Below, one piece after another: positions 9,060 through 17,068 of a stretch of 47,525 nt of DNA. The DNA comes from Micromonospora deserti (lineage in GTDB: Bacteria; Actinomycetota; Actinomycetes; Mycobacteriales; Micromonosporaceae), in NCBI RefSeq assembly GCF_003236335.1, contig NZ_POUB01000022.1, forward strand, positions 1 through 47,525, read 5' to 3'. The notes beneath the pieces were generated by a model. The model saw nothing but the letters and a program-made list of their open reading frames with translations, had not been told where the DNA came from and did not search any database. Positions within the stretch are counted from its first letter, which is position 1, and each line of letters starts with the position of its first letter. The position numbers and the translations under genes were made by a program.

Positions 9060-9646
9060 CGCCGGGCCTCCTCGTCGGCGTGGTCCACCGCCTCCACCGG
9101 CGCCGGCCCGATGGCCGGGCCCGGCCCGGCCGGCCGGTGCCGCACCAGGCTGCTCTCGCAGTGGTCGAGCCAGCGGACCTCCGCCTCGGCCTGGAAGACC
9201 ATCGCGTCCAGCACCAGCCGCCAGGGCAGGTCCTCCGGCCGGTCGCTGGCGTACTTCAACCGGGTCAACTCCTGCAGCGTCCGCATGGTGGCGCTGCGCT
9301 GGGTCTGCACCACCGACCGTACGTCGACGCCGGGGGTGGTCAGCGCGAGCGCCAGCTTGATCGCCAGCTCGTCGCGGGGCCGGTCGTTCCGGCTGATCGG
9401 GGTGGCGAACCACAGGGCCAGGTCCGCCCGCCCGGCGTCGGTGATCTCGTACGGCCGTTGCCCGGCCTCGCTCTCCGGTAGCGACCGCACCAGCCCGTCC
9501 CGCTCCAGCCGCGACAGCGTGGTGTAAACCTGCCCGATGTTCAGCGGCCAGGTCGAGCCGGTCGACTCCTCGAACGCGGTCCGCAGCTGGTAGCCGTACA
9601 TCTGGCCGCGTTCGAGCAGGGCGAGCAGCCCGTGACGGATGGACAT
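9056..9646 (-). CDS. PadR family transcriptional regulator
   Basis: About 196 residues. N-terminal winged helix typical of PadR: HGLLALLERGQMYGYQL, recognition region QVYTTLSRLERDGLV, and wing ending in EITDAGR. A helical C-terminal dimerisation half follows. PadR proteins are usually repressors that leave DNA when a ligand binds. It is first in an operon with an ABC ATPase and permease. A palindrome lies between its -35 and -10, which suggests it represses itself and the transporter. Ends in a low-complexity Pro/Ala tail and EEARR. Confidence 0.92.
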   Translation of the reverse strand: MSIRHGLLALLERGQMYGYQLRTAFEESTGSTWPLNIGQVYTTLSRLERDGLVRSLPESEAGQRPYEITDAGRADLALWFATPISRNDRPRDELAIKLALALTTPGVDVRSVVQTQRSATMRTLQELTRLKYASDRPEDLPWRLVLDAMVFQAEAEVRWLDHCESSLVRHRPAGPGPAIGPAPVEAVDHADEEARR

Positions 9647-9654
9647 GGCAACGG

Positions 9655-9683
9655 AGTATGCATACCTGGTATGTCACCCGCAA
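9655..9683 (-). promoter_or_regulatory. Promoter with operator palindrome for the PadR-ABC operon
   Basis: On the minus strand TTGCGG (9683-9678), a 17-base spacer and CATACT (9660-9655) form a plausible promoter just upstream of the PadR start. The spacer holds the perfect inverted repeat CATACC-T-GGTATG (9661-9673), placed where a repressor would block RNA polymerase. Confidence 0.65.
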
Positions 9684-9714
9684 CCGGAGCGGGCCGCCAC
9701 CGGGGCCGGCGCGT

Positions 9715-10161
9715 TCAGGCAGGTCGTCCCGGGAACGGCACGGTCAGCGGGCTGATCCCGGCGGTGCGCCGCCACCGGGTGGCCCGGACGGCGTAGTCGA
9801 CCAGGGCGGCCAGTGCCCGGTCCCGGTCGGCGCCGGTGGTGGCCGCCACCGCCGCCCGCCAGAACGCCGCCGTACGCTCCTCGACCTCGACGGCCAGCCG
9901 CAGCGCGCTCGCCCGGTCGGTCACCGGGAACGGCAGGGTGTACCCCGCCCGGTCGGGCGGGACGCTCGCGCCGCCGGTGCTCAACTGCACGACGAGGGAG
10001 TCGCGGCGGCGCCGGTGTGCGGCCTCCGCGTCCCGCGCGGCCTTCCGGGCGGCTCCGGTCAGTCGTACGCCGATCGGCCCGTACGCCCAGATGGCGGCGA
10101 ATTCGGCGGTGAGCGCCGCGCCGAGTGCCTCGGCCGGACCGGCGGGGGTCGGTGCGGTCAC
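9715..10161 (-). CDS. Ferritin-like DUF4439 domain protein
   Basis: About 148 residues, nearly all helical, matching the DUF4439 ferritin-like family: an early AALTAEFAAIWAYG helix with Glu and Tyr, a central helix AARDAEAAHRRRRD, a LRLAVEVEERTAAFWRA helix and a final helix DYAVRATRWRR. The Glu/His spacing suggests a four-helix bundle, but metal binding is not established for the family. GTG 10161 overlaps the stop of the upstream lipoprotein gene (GTGA), so the two are made together and may interact. Confidence 0.75.
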   Translation of the reverse strand: MTAPTPAGPAEALGAALTAEFAAIWAYGPIGVRLTGAARKAARDAEAAHRRRRDSLVVQLSTGGASVPPDRAGYTLPFPVTDRASALRLAVEVEERTAAFWRAAVAATTGADRDRALAALVDYAVRATRWRRTAGISPLTVPFPGRPA

Positions 10162-10685
10162 TTCAGGGCCTCCAGGTGCGTGGCCCGGGCGGCGGCGATG
10201 GAGGCGAGCAGCGCGGCCCGCTCCGCCGGCGCTGCCGCACAGGCCGTGGTCGCGGCGTCCCGGCCGCCCCGCTCGCGCTCTCGCAGCGCGGCGAGGGTCG
10301 CGTCCGGGTTCGTGGCCGGGGCGGCCGCGCTGGCCGGGGTGGAGGCGGACGGCAGCGGCATCCCGGTGACCCGGGCCAGTTCGGCCGCGTGCGCCCGGTG
10401 CGCCTCGGCGATCGGGGTGAGCCGGTCCGCCAGTGCGGGGTGCGCGGCGGCGGCCGCCGCGTGCGCGGCGGCCAGCCGGAGCGCCTCGTCGAGCAGTGGC
10501 GCGAGCGGGTCGGGCTCGGGCGCCGGGCCGTCGTCCCGGTCGAACGGGTCACAGCCGGACAGCGGCGCCGCCGCGCCGCCGAGCGCCAGGATCACCCCGG
10601 CCCGCAGCACCTTTCGCCGGGAATGCCCGGATCTGCCGTCGCGCTGTGTCGTTCTGCCCGTCGCCACCGGACAAGTCAACACCAT
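10158..10685 (-). CDS. Tat-exported lipoprotein, helical ferritin-like
   Basis: About 175 residues. The N-terminus has a twin-arginine motif SRRKVL (Arg23, Arg24), a hydrophobic stretch and a lipobox LSGC with Cys45, so the mature protein should be exported folded and lipid-anchored. The mature part is two Ala/His/Glu-rich helical stretches separated by a Ser/Pro/Ala linker, resembling the DUF4439 partner encoded next. The start is uncertain: ATG 10685 is used, but GTG 10682, TTG 10679 and GTG 10667 are in frame and would still keep the twin arginine. It is divergent from the rimP operon. Confidence 0.7.
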   Translation of the reverse strand: MVLTCPVATGRTTQRDGRSGHSRRKVLRAGVILALGGAAAPLSGCDPFDRDDGPAPEPDPLAPLLDEALRLAAAHAAAAAAHPALADRLTPIAEAHRAHAAELARVTGMPLPSASTPASAAAPATNPDATLAALRERERGGRDAATTACAAAPAERAALLASIAAARATHLEALK

Positions 10686-10748
10686 CGTGGCCACCAGGTG
10701 GGCCACCGGCGTCGGTGCGCCGCCCGGTCCGCCGCCCGCCAGGCGCGT

Positions 10749-10787
10749 TACGCTCTGCGCAGCCACCGGCGCGATCGCCCCGGTGGC
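10749..10787 (+). promoter_or_regulatory. Candidate rimP operon -10 and leader palindrome
   Basis: TACGCT (10749-10754) is a possible -10. Just downstream, 10762-10787 is a near-perfect 26-base palindrome: GCCACCGG, one mismatch, GCGATCGC, one mismatch, CCGGTGGC. It would lie at the very 5' end of the rimP-nusA-infB transcript as a hairpin, or act on DNA as an operator. No clear -35 was found. Confidence 0.4.
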
Positions 10788-10841
10788 GTGCCGGCATGGC
10801 GTACCGACCGGGCGCCGTCGATCAGGAGAAGGGTGCGCCAG

Positions 10842-11540
10842 ATGACGCAGCGTGGCCGTGCCACCAGGTCGACGGGACCGTCGGGCAGACCCCGGCGCAC
10901 CGACGGCCCGCGGGGCGGGGACCGCGCCGGCGGCCCGCGCGGCGGTGACCTCGCCGCCCGACGGGCCCGGCTGCGCGAGGTCATCGAGCCGGTGGTCACC
11001 GACGCGGGCTACGACCTGGAGGATCTCGCGGTCTCCCGGGCCGGCCGCCGGCACGTGGTGCGCGTGATCGTGGACGCCGAGGGCGGGATCAACCTGGACG
11101 CCGTCGCGGACGTCTCCCGGGCGGTCTCCGCCGCCCTCGACACGGCCGAGGAGTCCGGCGGCGACATCGTCGCGGGGGAGTACCAGCTGGAAGTCAGCTC
11201 CCCGGGCGTGGACCGGCCGCTGACCCTGCCGCGGCACTGGCGGCGTAACGTCGGCCGGCTGGTCAGGGTGACCGTCCGGGGCGCGGGCGGGCTGCCCGGG
11301 CAGCGCGGCGAGCCGCCCGCGGGCGACCGTCAGGTCACCGGCCGGGTGGTGTCGGCCGACGGCGAGCGCGTGGTGCTGGAGACCGACGCCGGCCGCGCGG
11401 AATGGACCTACGCCGAGCTCGGCCCCGGCCGGGTGCAGGTCGAGTTCCACCGCCTCGACGAGGTCGGGGAGACGGACGAGTTCGGCGACACTGACGACGA
11501 CTTCGACGACGAAGATGATGTGGAGGACGAGGAGAGGTGA
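10842..11540 (+). CDS. rimP: Ribosome maturation factor RimP
   Basis: Helps mature the 30S subunit. About 232 residues, long for the family (~150-180). The first ~45 residues are a basic Arg/Gly-rich extension and the last ~20 are very acidic ([16 protein letters not shown]). The core is typical: [43 protein letters not shown] and [15 protein letters not shown], followed by the C-terminal SH3-like domain. ATG 10842 is used. GTG 10833, in frame and closer to AGGAG at 10824-10828, is an equal alternative. First gene of the nusA-infB operon. Confidence 0.93.
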   Translation: MTQRGRATRSTGPSGRPRRTDGPRGGDRAGGPRGGDLAARRARLREVIEPVVTDAGYDLEDLAVSRAGRRHVVRVIVDAEGGINLDAVADVSRAVSAALDTAEESGGDIVAGEYQLEVSSPGVDRPLTLPRHWRRNVGRLVRVTVRGAGGLPGQRGEPPAGDRQVTGRVVSADGERVVLETDAGRAEWTYAELGPGRVQVEFHRLDEVGETDEFGDTDDDFDDEDDVEDEER

Positions 11541-12580
11541 ACATCGACCTCGCGGCGCTGCGCGCACTCGAGCGCGAGCGGGAGATCCCGTTCGACACGA
11601 TCCTCGCGGCGATCGAGACCGCCCTGCTGACCGCGTACCGGCACACCGAGGGCGCGGAGCCGCACGCCCGGGTGGAGATCGACCGCAAGACCGGCGCGGC
11701 CCTGGTGTACGCGCAGGAGGTGGACGCCGACGGCCGCGTGGTGCGGGAGTGGGACGACACCCCGCACGACTTCGGCCGGATCGCCGCCATGACCGCCAAG
11801 CAGGTGATCCTCCAGCGGTTGCGGGAGGCCACCGACGAGGTGCACTTCGGCGAGTACGTCGGCCGCGACGGCGACCTGGTCACCGGCGTGGTGCAGGCGC
11901 ACGAGGCGCGGGCCGAGAAGGGCATCGTCAGCGTCGACCTGGGCAAGCTGGAGGGCGTGCTGCCGCAGTCCGAGCAGGTGCCGGGCGAGCGGTACGCGCA
12001 CGGCGAGCGGATCCGCTGCGTGGTGGTGCACGTGGCCAAGGGAATGCGCGGTCCCCAGATCACGTTGTCCAGGACGCATCCGAACCTGGTGAAGAAGCTC
12101 TTCGCCCTGGAGGTGCCGGAGATCGCCGACGGCACGGTCGAGATCAGCGCGATCGCGCGTGAGGCAGGTCACCGGACGAAGATCGCCGTCCGCTCCACCG
12201 CCCCGGGCGTCAACGCCAAGGGGGCCTGCATCGGCCCGATGGGGCAGCGGGTCCGCGCGGTGATGAGCGAGCTGCACGGCGAGAAGATCGACATCATCGA
12301 CTGGTCGGACGACCCGGCGACCTTCGTGGGCAACGCGCTGTCGCCGGCGAAGGCCCTCCGGGTCGAGGTGGTCGACCTGGCCAGCCGGACGGCCCGGGTG
12401 ACCGTGCCGGACTTCCAACTCTCGTTGGCCATCGGCCGCGAGGGGCAGAATGCCCGGCTTGCTGCCCGGCTGACCGGTTGGCGGATCGACATCCGCTCCG
12501 ACGCCGAGCAGGCCGGTGCGGCCGGCCGGAGCGGGGCTGATCACGTCCCGGAGCCGGGCGGCGCGATCTCGGGCAGCTAG
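11537..12580 (+). CDS. nusA: Transcription termination/antitermination protein NusA
   Basis: RNA-polymerase-binding factor that controls pausing, termination and antitermination. About 347 residues, the short actinobacterial form without the C-terminal acidic repeats of E. coli NusA. Seen in order: N-terminal domain (1-~110), S1 domain ([18 protein letters not shown], ~115-185), KH1 (TKIAVRS...[14 protein letters not shown], ~215-250) and KH2 ([21 protein letters not shown], ~298-318). The GTG start overlaps the rimP stop (GTGA), and a -10 for ylxR follows its stop. Confidence 0.96.
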   Translation: MNIDLAALRALEREREIPFDTILAAIETALLTAYRHTEGAEPHARVEIDRKTGAALVYAQEVDADGRVVREWDDTPHDFGRIAAMTAKQVILQRLREATDEVHFGEYVGRDGDLVTGVVQAHEARAEKGIVSVDLGKLEGVLPQSEQVPGERYAHGERIRCVVVHVAKGMRGPQITLSRTHPNLVKKLFALEVPEIADGTVEISAIAREAGHRTKIAVRSTAPGVNAKGACIGPMGQRVRAVMSELHGEKIDIIDWSDDPATFVGNALSPAKALRVEVVDLASRTARVTVPDFQLSLAIGREGQNARLAARLTGWRIDIRSDAEQAGAAGRSGADHVPEPGGAISGS

Positions 12581-12583
12581 GGG

Positions 12584-12596
12584 TAGACTTCCACCG
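12584..12596 (+). promoter_or_regulatory. Candidate internal leaderless promoter of ylxR
   Basis: TAGACT at 12584-12589, seven bases before the GTG at 12597, directly after the nusA stop. This would allow ylxR-infB transcription independent of rimP-nusA. No convincing -35 is visible. Confidence 0.45.
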
Positions 12597-12929
12597 GTGG
12601 TACGACGCGCGCTGCCGGAGCGCACCTGTGTGGGTTGCCGGCGACGTGCGCCGGCCAGCGAACTGCTGCGGATCGTCGCGGTCGGCGACGGGGCTGGATA
12701 CAGTCTCCGTCCCGATCCGGCCCGCAGGCTGCCGGGTCGGGGAGCGAACGTGCACCCGGATCCGGCCTGCTTCGCGCAGGCGGTGCGGCGTCGGGCCTTC
12801 GGGCGGGCGCTGCGTGTCACCGGGTTCCTCGATCACGGTGAGCTCGCGGAGCACATCGACGCGCCAACCACTACGTCCGGTCAACCCGACCGGACGAGGG
12901 TCGCTAGCAAGGTAGGACGACCGACATGA
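12597..12929 (+). CDS. ylxR: YlxR/RnpM family nucleic-acid-binding protein
   Basis: Small basic protein of about 110 residues in the conserved nusA-ylxR-infB position. Seen: PERTCVGCRRR (7-17), the hallmark N-terminus, then LLRIV and the conserved GRGANVHPDPACF segment followed by an Arg-rich helix. Bacillus YlxR was reported to bind and modulate RNase P RNA (RnpM); the same role here is inferred. GTG 12597 is chosen because it begins the conserved domain and sits behind a -10 box. The C-terminal ~25 residues are low-complexity. Its stop is entered by the ATG of a micro-ORF ladder leading to infB. Confidence 0.9.
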   Translation: MVRRALPERTCVGCRRRAPASELLRIVAVGDGAGYSLRPDPARRLPGRGANVHPDPACFAQAVRRRAFGRALRVTGFLDHGELAEHIDAPTTTSGQPDRTRVASKVGRPT

Positions 12930-13033
12930 GCACACGATGAAGTCGCAGAAATGACCAGGCTTCAAGTGCACGAGTGAGGTTGCTGCGGGTGCTGCCCGCA
13001 CGACCTCGGAGTGAGGAGTGCAGTGGCAGGTAA
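12926..13033 (+). other. Ladder of four overlapping micro-ORFs linking ylxR to infB
   Basis: Starting inside the ylxR stop codon, four tiny frames each overlap the next by a start-stop pair: ATG 12926 to TGA 12940 (MSTR), ATG 12937 to TGA 12954 (MKSQK), ATG 12951 to TGA 12977 (MTRLQVHE), then GTG 12974 to TAA 13033 (19 codons), which runs past the infB start at 13023. The first three joints are ATGA and the last is GTGA. A ribosome finishing ylxR could step through by reinitiation. The peptides themselves look unimportant; the arrangement may be regulatory. Confidence 0.6.
12984..13000 (+). promoter_or_regulatory. Hairpin in the infB leader
   Basis: TGCGGG, a 5-base loop and CCCGCA (6-bp perfect stem) lie inside the fourth micro-ORF, 14 bases before the AGGAG (13014-13018) of infB. 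A translating ribosome would melt it. Confidence 0.4.
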
Positions 13034-16013
13034 GGCCCGCGTACACGAGCTTGCAAAGGAGCTCGGGGTCGAAAGCAAGACCGTTCTCGCCAAGCTGAAG
13101 GAAATGGGCGAGTTCGTGAAGTCCGCGTCCAGCACCGTCGAGGCGCCCGTCGCCCGGCGGCTGCGTAGCGCATTCGTCGCGTCCGCCGGAACCGCGGCGC
13201 CGGCCGCCCCGCCGGCGGCCGCCTCGGCGCCGACCCCGACCCCGACTCCGTCGCCGACCCCGGGTTCGCCGCGGGTCTCGGCCAGGCCGATGCCGCCACG
13301 GCGGCCGGCCGCGCCGACCCCCGGCCCGAAGCCCAAGGGTCCGGTGCCCGGTCCGCCGCAGCCGGCGGCTCCGGTCGCCAAGCCGGCGAGTGCTCACGAC
13401 ATCGAGGTGGCGGCCGCGGAGGCGCGTGCCGCCGCGCTGAAGGCCGAGCAGGAGGCCGCGGTCAAGGCCGCGCAGGCCGCCCGCCAGCAGCAGCGCGAGA
13501 ACGTCCGCCGGGAGCCCCCGACCGAGGGTGGTCCCCGCCCCGGCCCGCGACCGGGTCCGGGCGCGGTGCCGCCCCGTCCGGGTGCTCCGGCCGCCGGTCG
13601 TCCCGGCGCGCCGGCTCCGGGTCCCGGCGGTCGGCCGGGCGGCCGTCCGCCGGCGCGCGGCGCCGGTAACAACCCGTTCGGCATCTCCGGCGGGCAGCAG
13701 CAGCGGCCGCCGGCCGCTGGTGCGGGTGGCCCGCGGCCGAGCCCGGCCTCGATGCCGCCTCGGCCCAGCCCGGCCTCGATGCCGCCTCGGCCCAGCCCGG
13801 CCTCCATGCCGAGCCAGCGTCCCGGCCGCCCCGGCGGCCCCGGGGCGGGTCGCCCCGGCGGCGGCGCCGGCCGCCCCGGTGGGGGCGGCGGCGGTTTCCG
13901 CGGCGGCCCCGGCGGTGGTGCCGGTGGCGGCGGTGGTTACCGCGGCGGCCCCGGCGGTGGTGCCGGCGGGGGCGGCGGTGGTTACCGCGGTGGCCCCGGT
14001 GGCGGTGCCGGTGGTGGCTTCCGTCCGGGTGCCCCGGCCGGTGGCGCCGGTCGTCCGGGTGGCGGCGGTCGTGGCCGTGGCGGCGGCGCCGCGGGCGCCT
14101 TCGGGCGTCCGGGTGGCAAGCCGACCCGCGGTCGCAAGTCCAAGAAGCAGCGCAGACAGGAGTTCGACAACCTGTCGGCCCCGACCATGAGCTCGGGTGC
14201 TCCCCGGGGTCAGGGTCAGGTCGTCCGGCTCTCCCGTGGCGCCTCGCTGTCGGACTTCGCCGACAAGATCAACGCCAACCCGGGTTCGCTGGTCCAGGAG
14301 ATGTTCAACCTGGGCGAGATGGTCACCGCGACCCAGTCCTGCTCCGACGACACCCTGCTGCTGCTGGGTGAGCACCTCGGCTTCGATGTGCAGATCGTCA
14401 GCCCGGAGGACGAGGACCGTGAGCTGCTCGCGCAGTTCAACATCGACCTCGACGCGGAGGTGGCGGAGGACCGCCTGGTCAGCCGGCCGCCGGTGGTGAC
14501 CGTCATGGGTCACGTCGACCACGGTAAGACCAAGCTGCTCGACGCGATCCGCAAGGCGAACGTCGTGGCCGGTGAGGCGGGTGGCATCACCCAGCACATC
14601 GGTGCGTACCAGGTCCACGTCCCGCATGAGGGCGAGGACCGGGCGATCACCTTCATCGACACCCCGGGTCACGAGGCGTTCACCGCCATGCGTGCCCGTG
14701 GTGCCCAGGTGACCGACATCGTCATCCTGGTGGTCGCGGCGGACGACGGCGTGATGCCCCAGACGATCGAGGCGTTGAACCACGCCAAGGCGGCCGACGT
14801 GCCGATCGTGGTGGCGGTCAACAAGGTCGACAAGCCGGAGGCCAACCCGGACAAGGTCCGCCAGCAGCTGACCGAGTACGGTCTGGTCGCCGAGGAGTAC
14901 GGCGGCGAGACCATGTTCGTCAACGTGGCAGCCAAGCCGGGCATCGGCATCGAGGACCTGCTCGAGGCGGTCCTGCTGACCGCCGACGCGTCGCTGGAGC
15001 TGACCGCTCCGATCGACGGTCCGGCGCAGGGCGTGGCCATCGAGGCGCACCTGGACAAGGGTCGCGGTGCGGTGGCGACGGTGCTGGTGCAGAAGGGCAC
15101 CCTGCGGGCGGGCGACTCGATCGTCGCCGGCGGGGCGCACGGCCGGGTCCGGGCGATGCTCGACGAGAACGGCAACCAGGTCGCCGAGGCCGGTCCGGCG
15201 CGTCCGGTCCTGGTGCTCGGTCTGACCGCGGTGCCCGGCGCCGGCGACACCTTCCTCGCGGCCGAGGACGACCGTACGGTGCGCCAGATCGCCGAGCAGC
15301 GGCAGGCGCGGCGGCGGGCGGCGGCGTTCGCCAACTCCCGTGGCCGGGCCACTCTCGAGACGCTCATGGAGCAGCTCAAGGAGGGCGAGAAGACCTCGCT
15401 CAACCTGGTGCTCAAGGGCGACGTCTCCGGTTCCGTGGAGGCCCTCGAGGACGCGCTGTTCAACCTCGACATCCCGGAGGAGGTCCAGCTCAGGATCATC
15501 CACCGGGGCGTGGGTGCGATCACCGAGAGCGACGTCATGCTGGCCAGCGCCTCGTCGGAGCCGGTCACGATCATCGGCTTCAACGTGCGGGCCGCCAACA
15601 AGGTCCGCGAGATGGCCGACCGCGAGGGCGTGGAGATCCGGTACTACACCGTGATCTACCAGGCCATCGAGGAGATCGAGGCGGCGCTCAAGGGTCTGCT
15701 CAAGCCGGAGTACGAGGAGGTCGAGCTGGGCACCGCGGAGATCCGCGACGTGTTCCGCTCGTCCAAGATCGGCAACATCGCCGGTTGCATCGTCCGGTCG
15801 GGGCTCATCCGGCGCAACGCCAAGGCGCGCCTGCTGCGCGACGGGGCGGTCGTGGCGGACAACCTCACGATCAACTCGCTCAAGCGGTTCAAGGACGACG
15901 CGACGGAGGTGCGCGAGGGCTTCGAGTGCGGTCTGACCCTGGGTGGTTACAACAACGTCCAGGTCGGCGACGTGATCGAGACCTTCGAGATGCGGGAGAA
16001 GGTTCGCGCCTGA
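13023..16013 (+). CDS. infB: Translation initiation factor IF-2
   Basis: GTPase that places initiator tRNA on the ribosome. About 996 residues, long even for actinobacteria. Order: N-terminal IF2_N helix ([22 protein letters not shown]), a Pro/Ala/Gly-rich linker to ~380 with RPSPASMPP repeats and aromatic-RGG repeats, a second IF2_N module, the G domain, domain II, domain III and C-terminal domain. G1 GHVDHGKT (496-503), then [16 protein letters not shown] and NKVDK are intact. GTG 13023 with AGGAG four bases upstream matches the conserved AGKARVHEL start. A 19-bp hairpin follows the stop. A very long antisense frame here is a composition artefact. Confidence 0.97.
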   Translation: MAGKARVHELAKELGVESKTVLAKLKEMGEFVKSASSTVEAPVARRLRSAFVASAGTAAPAAPPAAASAPTPTPTPSPTPGSPRVSARPMPPRRPAAPTPGPKPKGPVPGPPQPAAPVAKPASAHDIEVAAAEARAAALKAEQEAAVKAAQAARQQQRENVRREPPTEGGPRPGPRPGPGAVPPRPGAPAAGRPGAPAPGPGGRPGGRPPARGAGNNPFGISGGQQQRPPAAGAGGPRPSPASMPPRPSPASMPPRPSPASMPSQRPGRPGGPGAGRPGGGAGRPGGGGGGFRGGPGGGAGGGGGYRGGPGGGAGGGGGGYRGGPGGGAGGGFRPGAPAGGAGRPGGGGRGRGGGAAGAFGRPGGKPTRGRKSKKQRRQEFDNLSAPTMSSGAPRGQGQVVRLSRGASLSDFADKINANPGSLVQEMFNLGEMVTATQSCSDDTLLLLGEHLGFDVQIVSPEDEDRELLAQFNIDLDAEVAEDRLVSRPPVVTVMGHVDHGKTKLLDAIRKANVVAGEAGGITQHIGAYQVHVPHEGEDRAITFIDTPGHEAFTAMRARGAQVTDIVILVVAADDGVMPQTIEALNHAKAADVPIVVAVNKVDKPEANPDKVRQQLTEYGLVAEEYGGETMFVNVAAKPGIGIEDLLEAVLLTADASLELTAPIDGPAQGVAIEAHLDKGRGAVATVLVQKGTLRAGDSIVAGGAHGRVRAMLDENGNQVAEAGPARPVLVLGLTAVPGAGDTFLAAEDDRTVRQIAEQRQARRRAAAFANSRGRATLETLMEQLKEGEKTSLNLVLKGDVSGSVEALEDALFNLDIPEEVQLRIIHRGVGAITESDVMLASASSEPVTIIGFNVRAANKVREMADREGVEIRYYTVIYQAIEEIEAALKGLLKPEYEEVELGTAEIRDVFRSSKIGNIAGCIVRSGLIRRNAKARLLRDGAVVADNLTINSLKRFKDDATEVREGFECGLTLGGYNNVQVGDVIETFEMREKVRA
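13740..13811 (+). repeat. 27-bp tandem repeat inside infB
   Basis: Two exact copies of a 27-base unit (13740-13766, 13767-13793) and a third partial, diverged copy to ~13811. They encode SPASMPPRP three times in the IF-2 linker. Likely length-variable between strains. Confidence 0.85.
13896..14027 (+). repeat. Glycine-rich RGG repeats inside infB
   Basis: Three imperfect units of ~42-45 bases encode Phe/[14 protein letters not shown], followed by a last FRPG (residues ~292-335 of IF-2). The DNA is almost pure G and C with low complexity. An RGG-type pattern suggests RNA contact or a flexible spacer. Confidence 0.8.
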
Positions 16014-16027
16014 TCCGCTCGACACAC

Positions 16028-16069
16028 TGATCAAGGGGTTTACGCCGCCCGGCGTAAACCCCTTGATCA
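16028..16069 (+). terminator. Strong terminator hairpin after infB
   Basis: Perfect 19-bp inverted repeat: arms 16028-16046 and 16051-16069 with a 4-base GCCC loop. The arms contain TTTACGCC/GGCGTAAA and end in the TGATCA palindrome. No T-tract follows. It begins 15 bases after the infB stop and separates it from the DUF503 gene. Confidence 0.8.
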
Positions 16070-16102
16070 TGTGGGGCGGGGTGCGGGTAATGTCGTCAGA
16101 CG

Positions 16103-16396
16103 ATGTTCACCGGAACCGCGGTCTTCGACCTGCTGCTGCCGGGCGACTCCCGGTCGCTCAAGGCCAAGAGATCATATGTACGACCAATCGTGGCGGCCCT
16201 GCGCCGGTTCGAGGTTTCGGCCGCCGAGGTGGGGGCGCTCGACCTGCACGGCCGGGCCCACATCGGGGTGGCCGTGGTGGCCGCCGAGGCGGCCCACGTC
16301 CGTGAGGTGCTGGATTCCTGCGAGCGGCTGGTGGCCGGCCGGCCAGAGACGGAGCTGCTCTCCGTGCGCCGGCGCCTCTACGGCGAGGACGACTGA
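16103..16396 (+). CDS. DUF503 (YlxP-like) protein
   Basis: 97 residues matching the DUF503 family found between infB and rbfA in many Gram-positive bacteria. The predicted fold is ferredoxin-like, with alternating strands (MFTGTAVFDLLLPG, AHIGVAVVA) and helices; KAKRSYVRPIVAALRRF is the conserved basic helix. Function unproven; the position suggests a role with ribosomes or RNA. Codons 23-28 (AGA TCA TAT GTA CGA CCA) are six consecutive rare, AT-richer codons, unlike the rest of the gene. TAATGT (16088-16093) nine bases upstream could be its -10, giving an almost leaderless transcript after the infB terminator. Confidence 0.88.
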   Translation: MFTGTAVFDLLLPGDSRSLKAKRSYVRPIVAALRRFEVSAAEVGALDLHGRAHIGVAVVAAEAAHVREVLDSCERLVAGRPETELLSVRRRLYGEDD

Positions 16397-16564
16397 CGCC
16401 GGGGCGACCGCCGCCGGTCGAGGGGCGTGGCGGCGGTCGCGCCGCCACCGGCGGCGCCGCGGCAGGGGCCGCGCAGGTAGTGTTCGAGATGTTGGCTGGT
16501 CGGCTCCGGCGGCGCTCCGCGTCGCTGGCGGCGGCCGGGAGCGGGACGCCGTGGAGGTGGCGAG

Positions 16565-17068
16565 ATGTCGGATCCGGCCAAGGTACGCCGGCACGCGGAG
16601 CGGGTGCGTGAATTGGTCGCGTCGGTGGTGCGGAGCCAGATCAAGGACCCGCGGCTCGGCATGATCACCATCACCGATGCCCGGATCACCGCCGACCTGC
16701 GCGACGCGACGGTCTTCTACACGGTGCTCGGCGACGCGGCCGCCCAGTCGGGCACGGCCGCGGCGCTGGAGAGCGCCAAGGGCATGCTGCGCAGCACGGT
16801 CGGCAAGGCCCTCGGGCTGCGCCACTCACCGACCCTGACCTTCGTCCTCGACGACGTGCAGGACCAGGTCAAGCACATCGACGACCTGCTCGCGCAGGCC
16901 CGTAGCGCCGACGCCGAGGTGCAGCGGCTCGCCGCCCGGGCCGAGTACGCGGGCGAGCCCCAGCCGTACCGGATCGCCGACGAGTCCGAGGGCGAGGACG
17001 CGGTGGGCGAGGACGCGGTGGACGAGGTGCGCGACGACACTCCGCCCGGGGGCGGGGAGCGGCGGTGA
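16565..17068 (+). CDS. rbfA: 30S ribosome-binding factor RbfA
   Basis: Late 30S maturation and cold-adaptation factor. About 167 residues. KH-like core is clear: RVRELVASVVRSQIKDPRLGMITITDARITADLRDATVFYTVLG, then a helix and TLTFVLDD. The C-terminal ~35 residues are an acidic, disordered tail (ESEGEDAVGEDAVDEV). ATG 16565 has GGAGG at 16553-16557, a 7-base spacing. Its last four bases overlap the nrnA start (GTGA), so the two are translationally coupled. Confidence 0.94.
   Translation: MSDPAKVRRHAERVRELVASVVRSQIKDPRLGMITITDARITADLRDATVFYTVLGDAAAQSGTAAALESAKGMLRSTVGKALGLRHSPTLTFVLDDVQDQVKHIDDLLAQARSADAEVQRLAARAEYAGEPQPYRIADESEGEDAVGEDAVDEVRDDTPPGGGERR

Noticed and set aside
12294..16070. A 1258-codon open frame antisense to infB
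   Set aside because: No family similarity; codon-position bias of very GC-rich DNA leaves antisense frames open. infB on the plus strand is certain.
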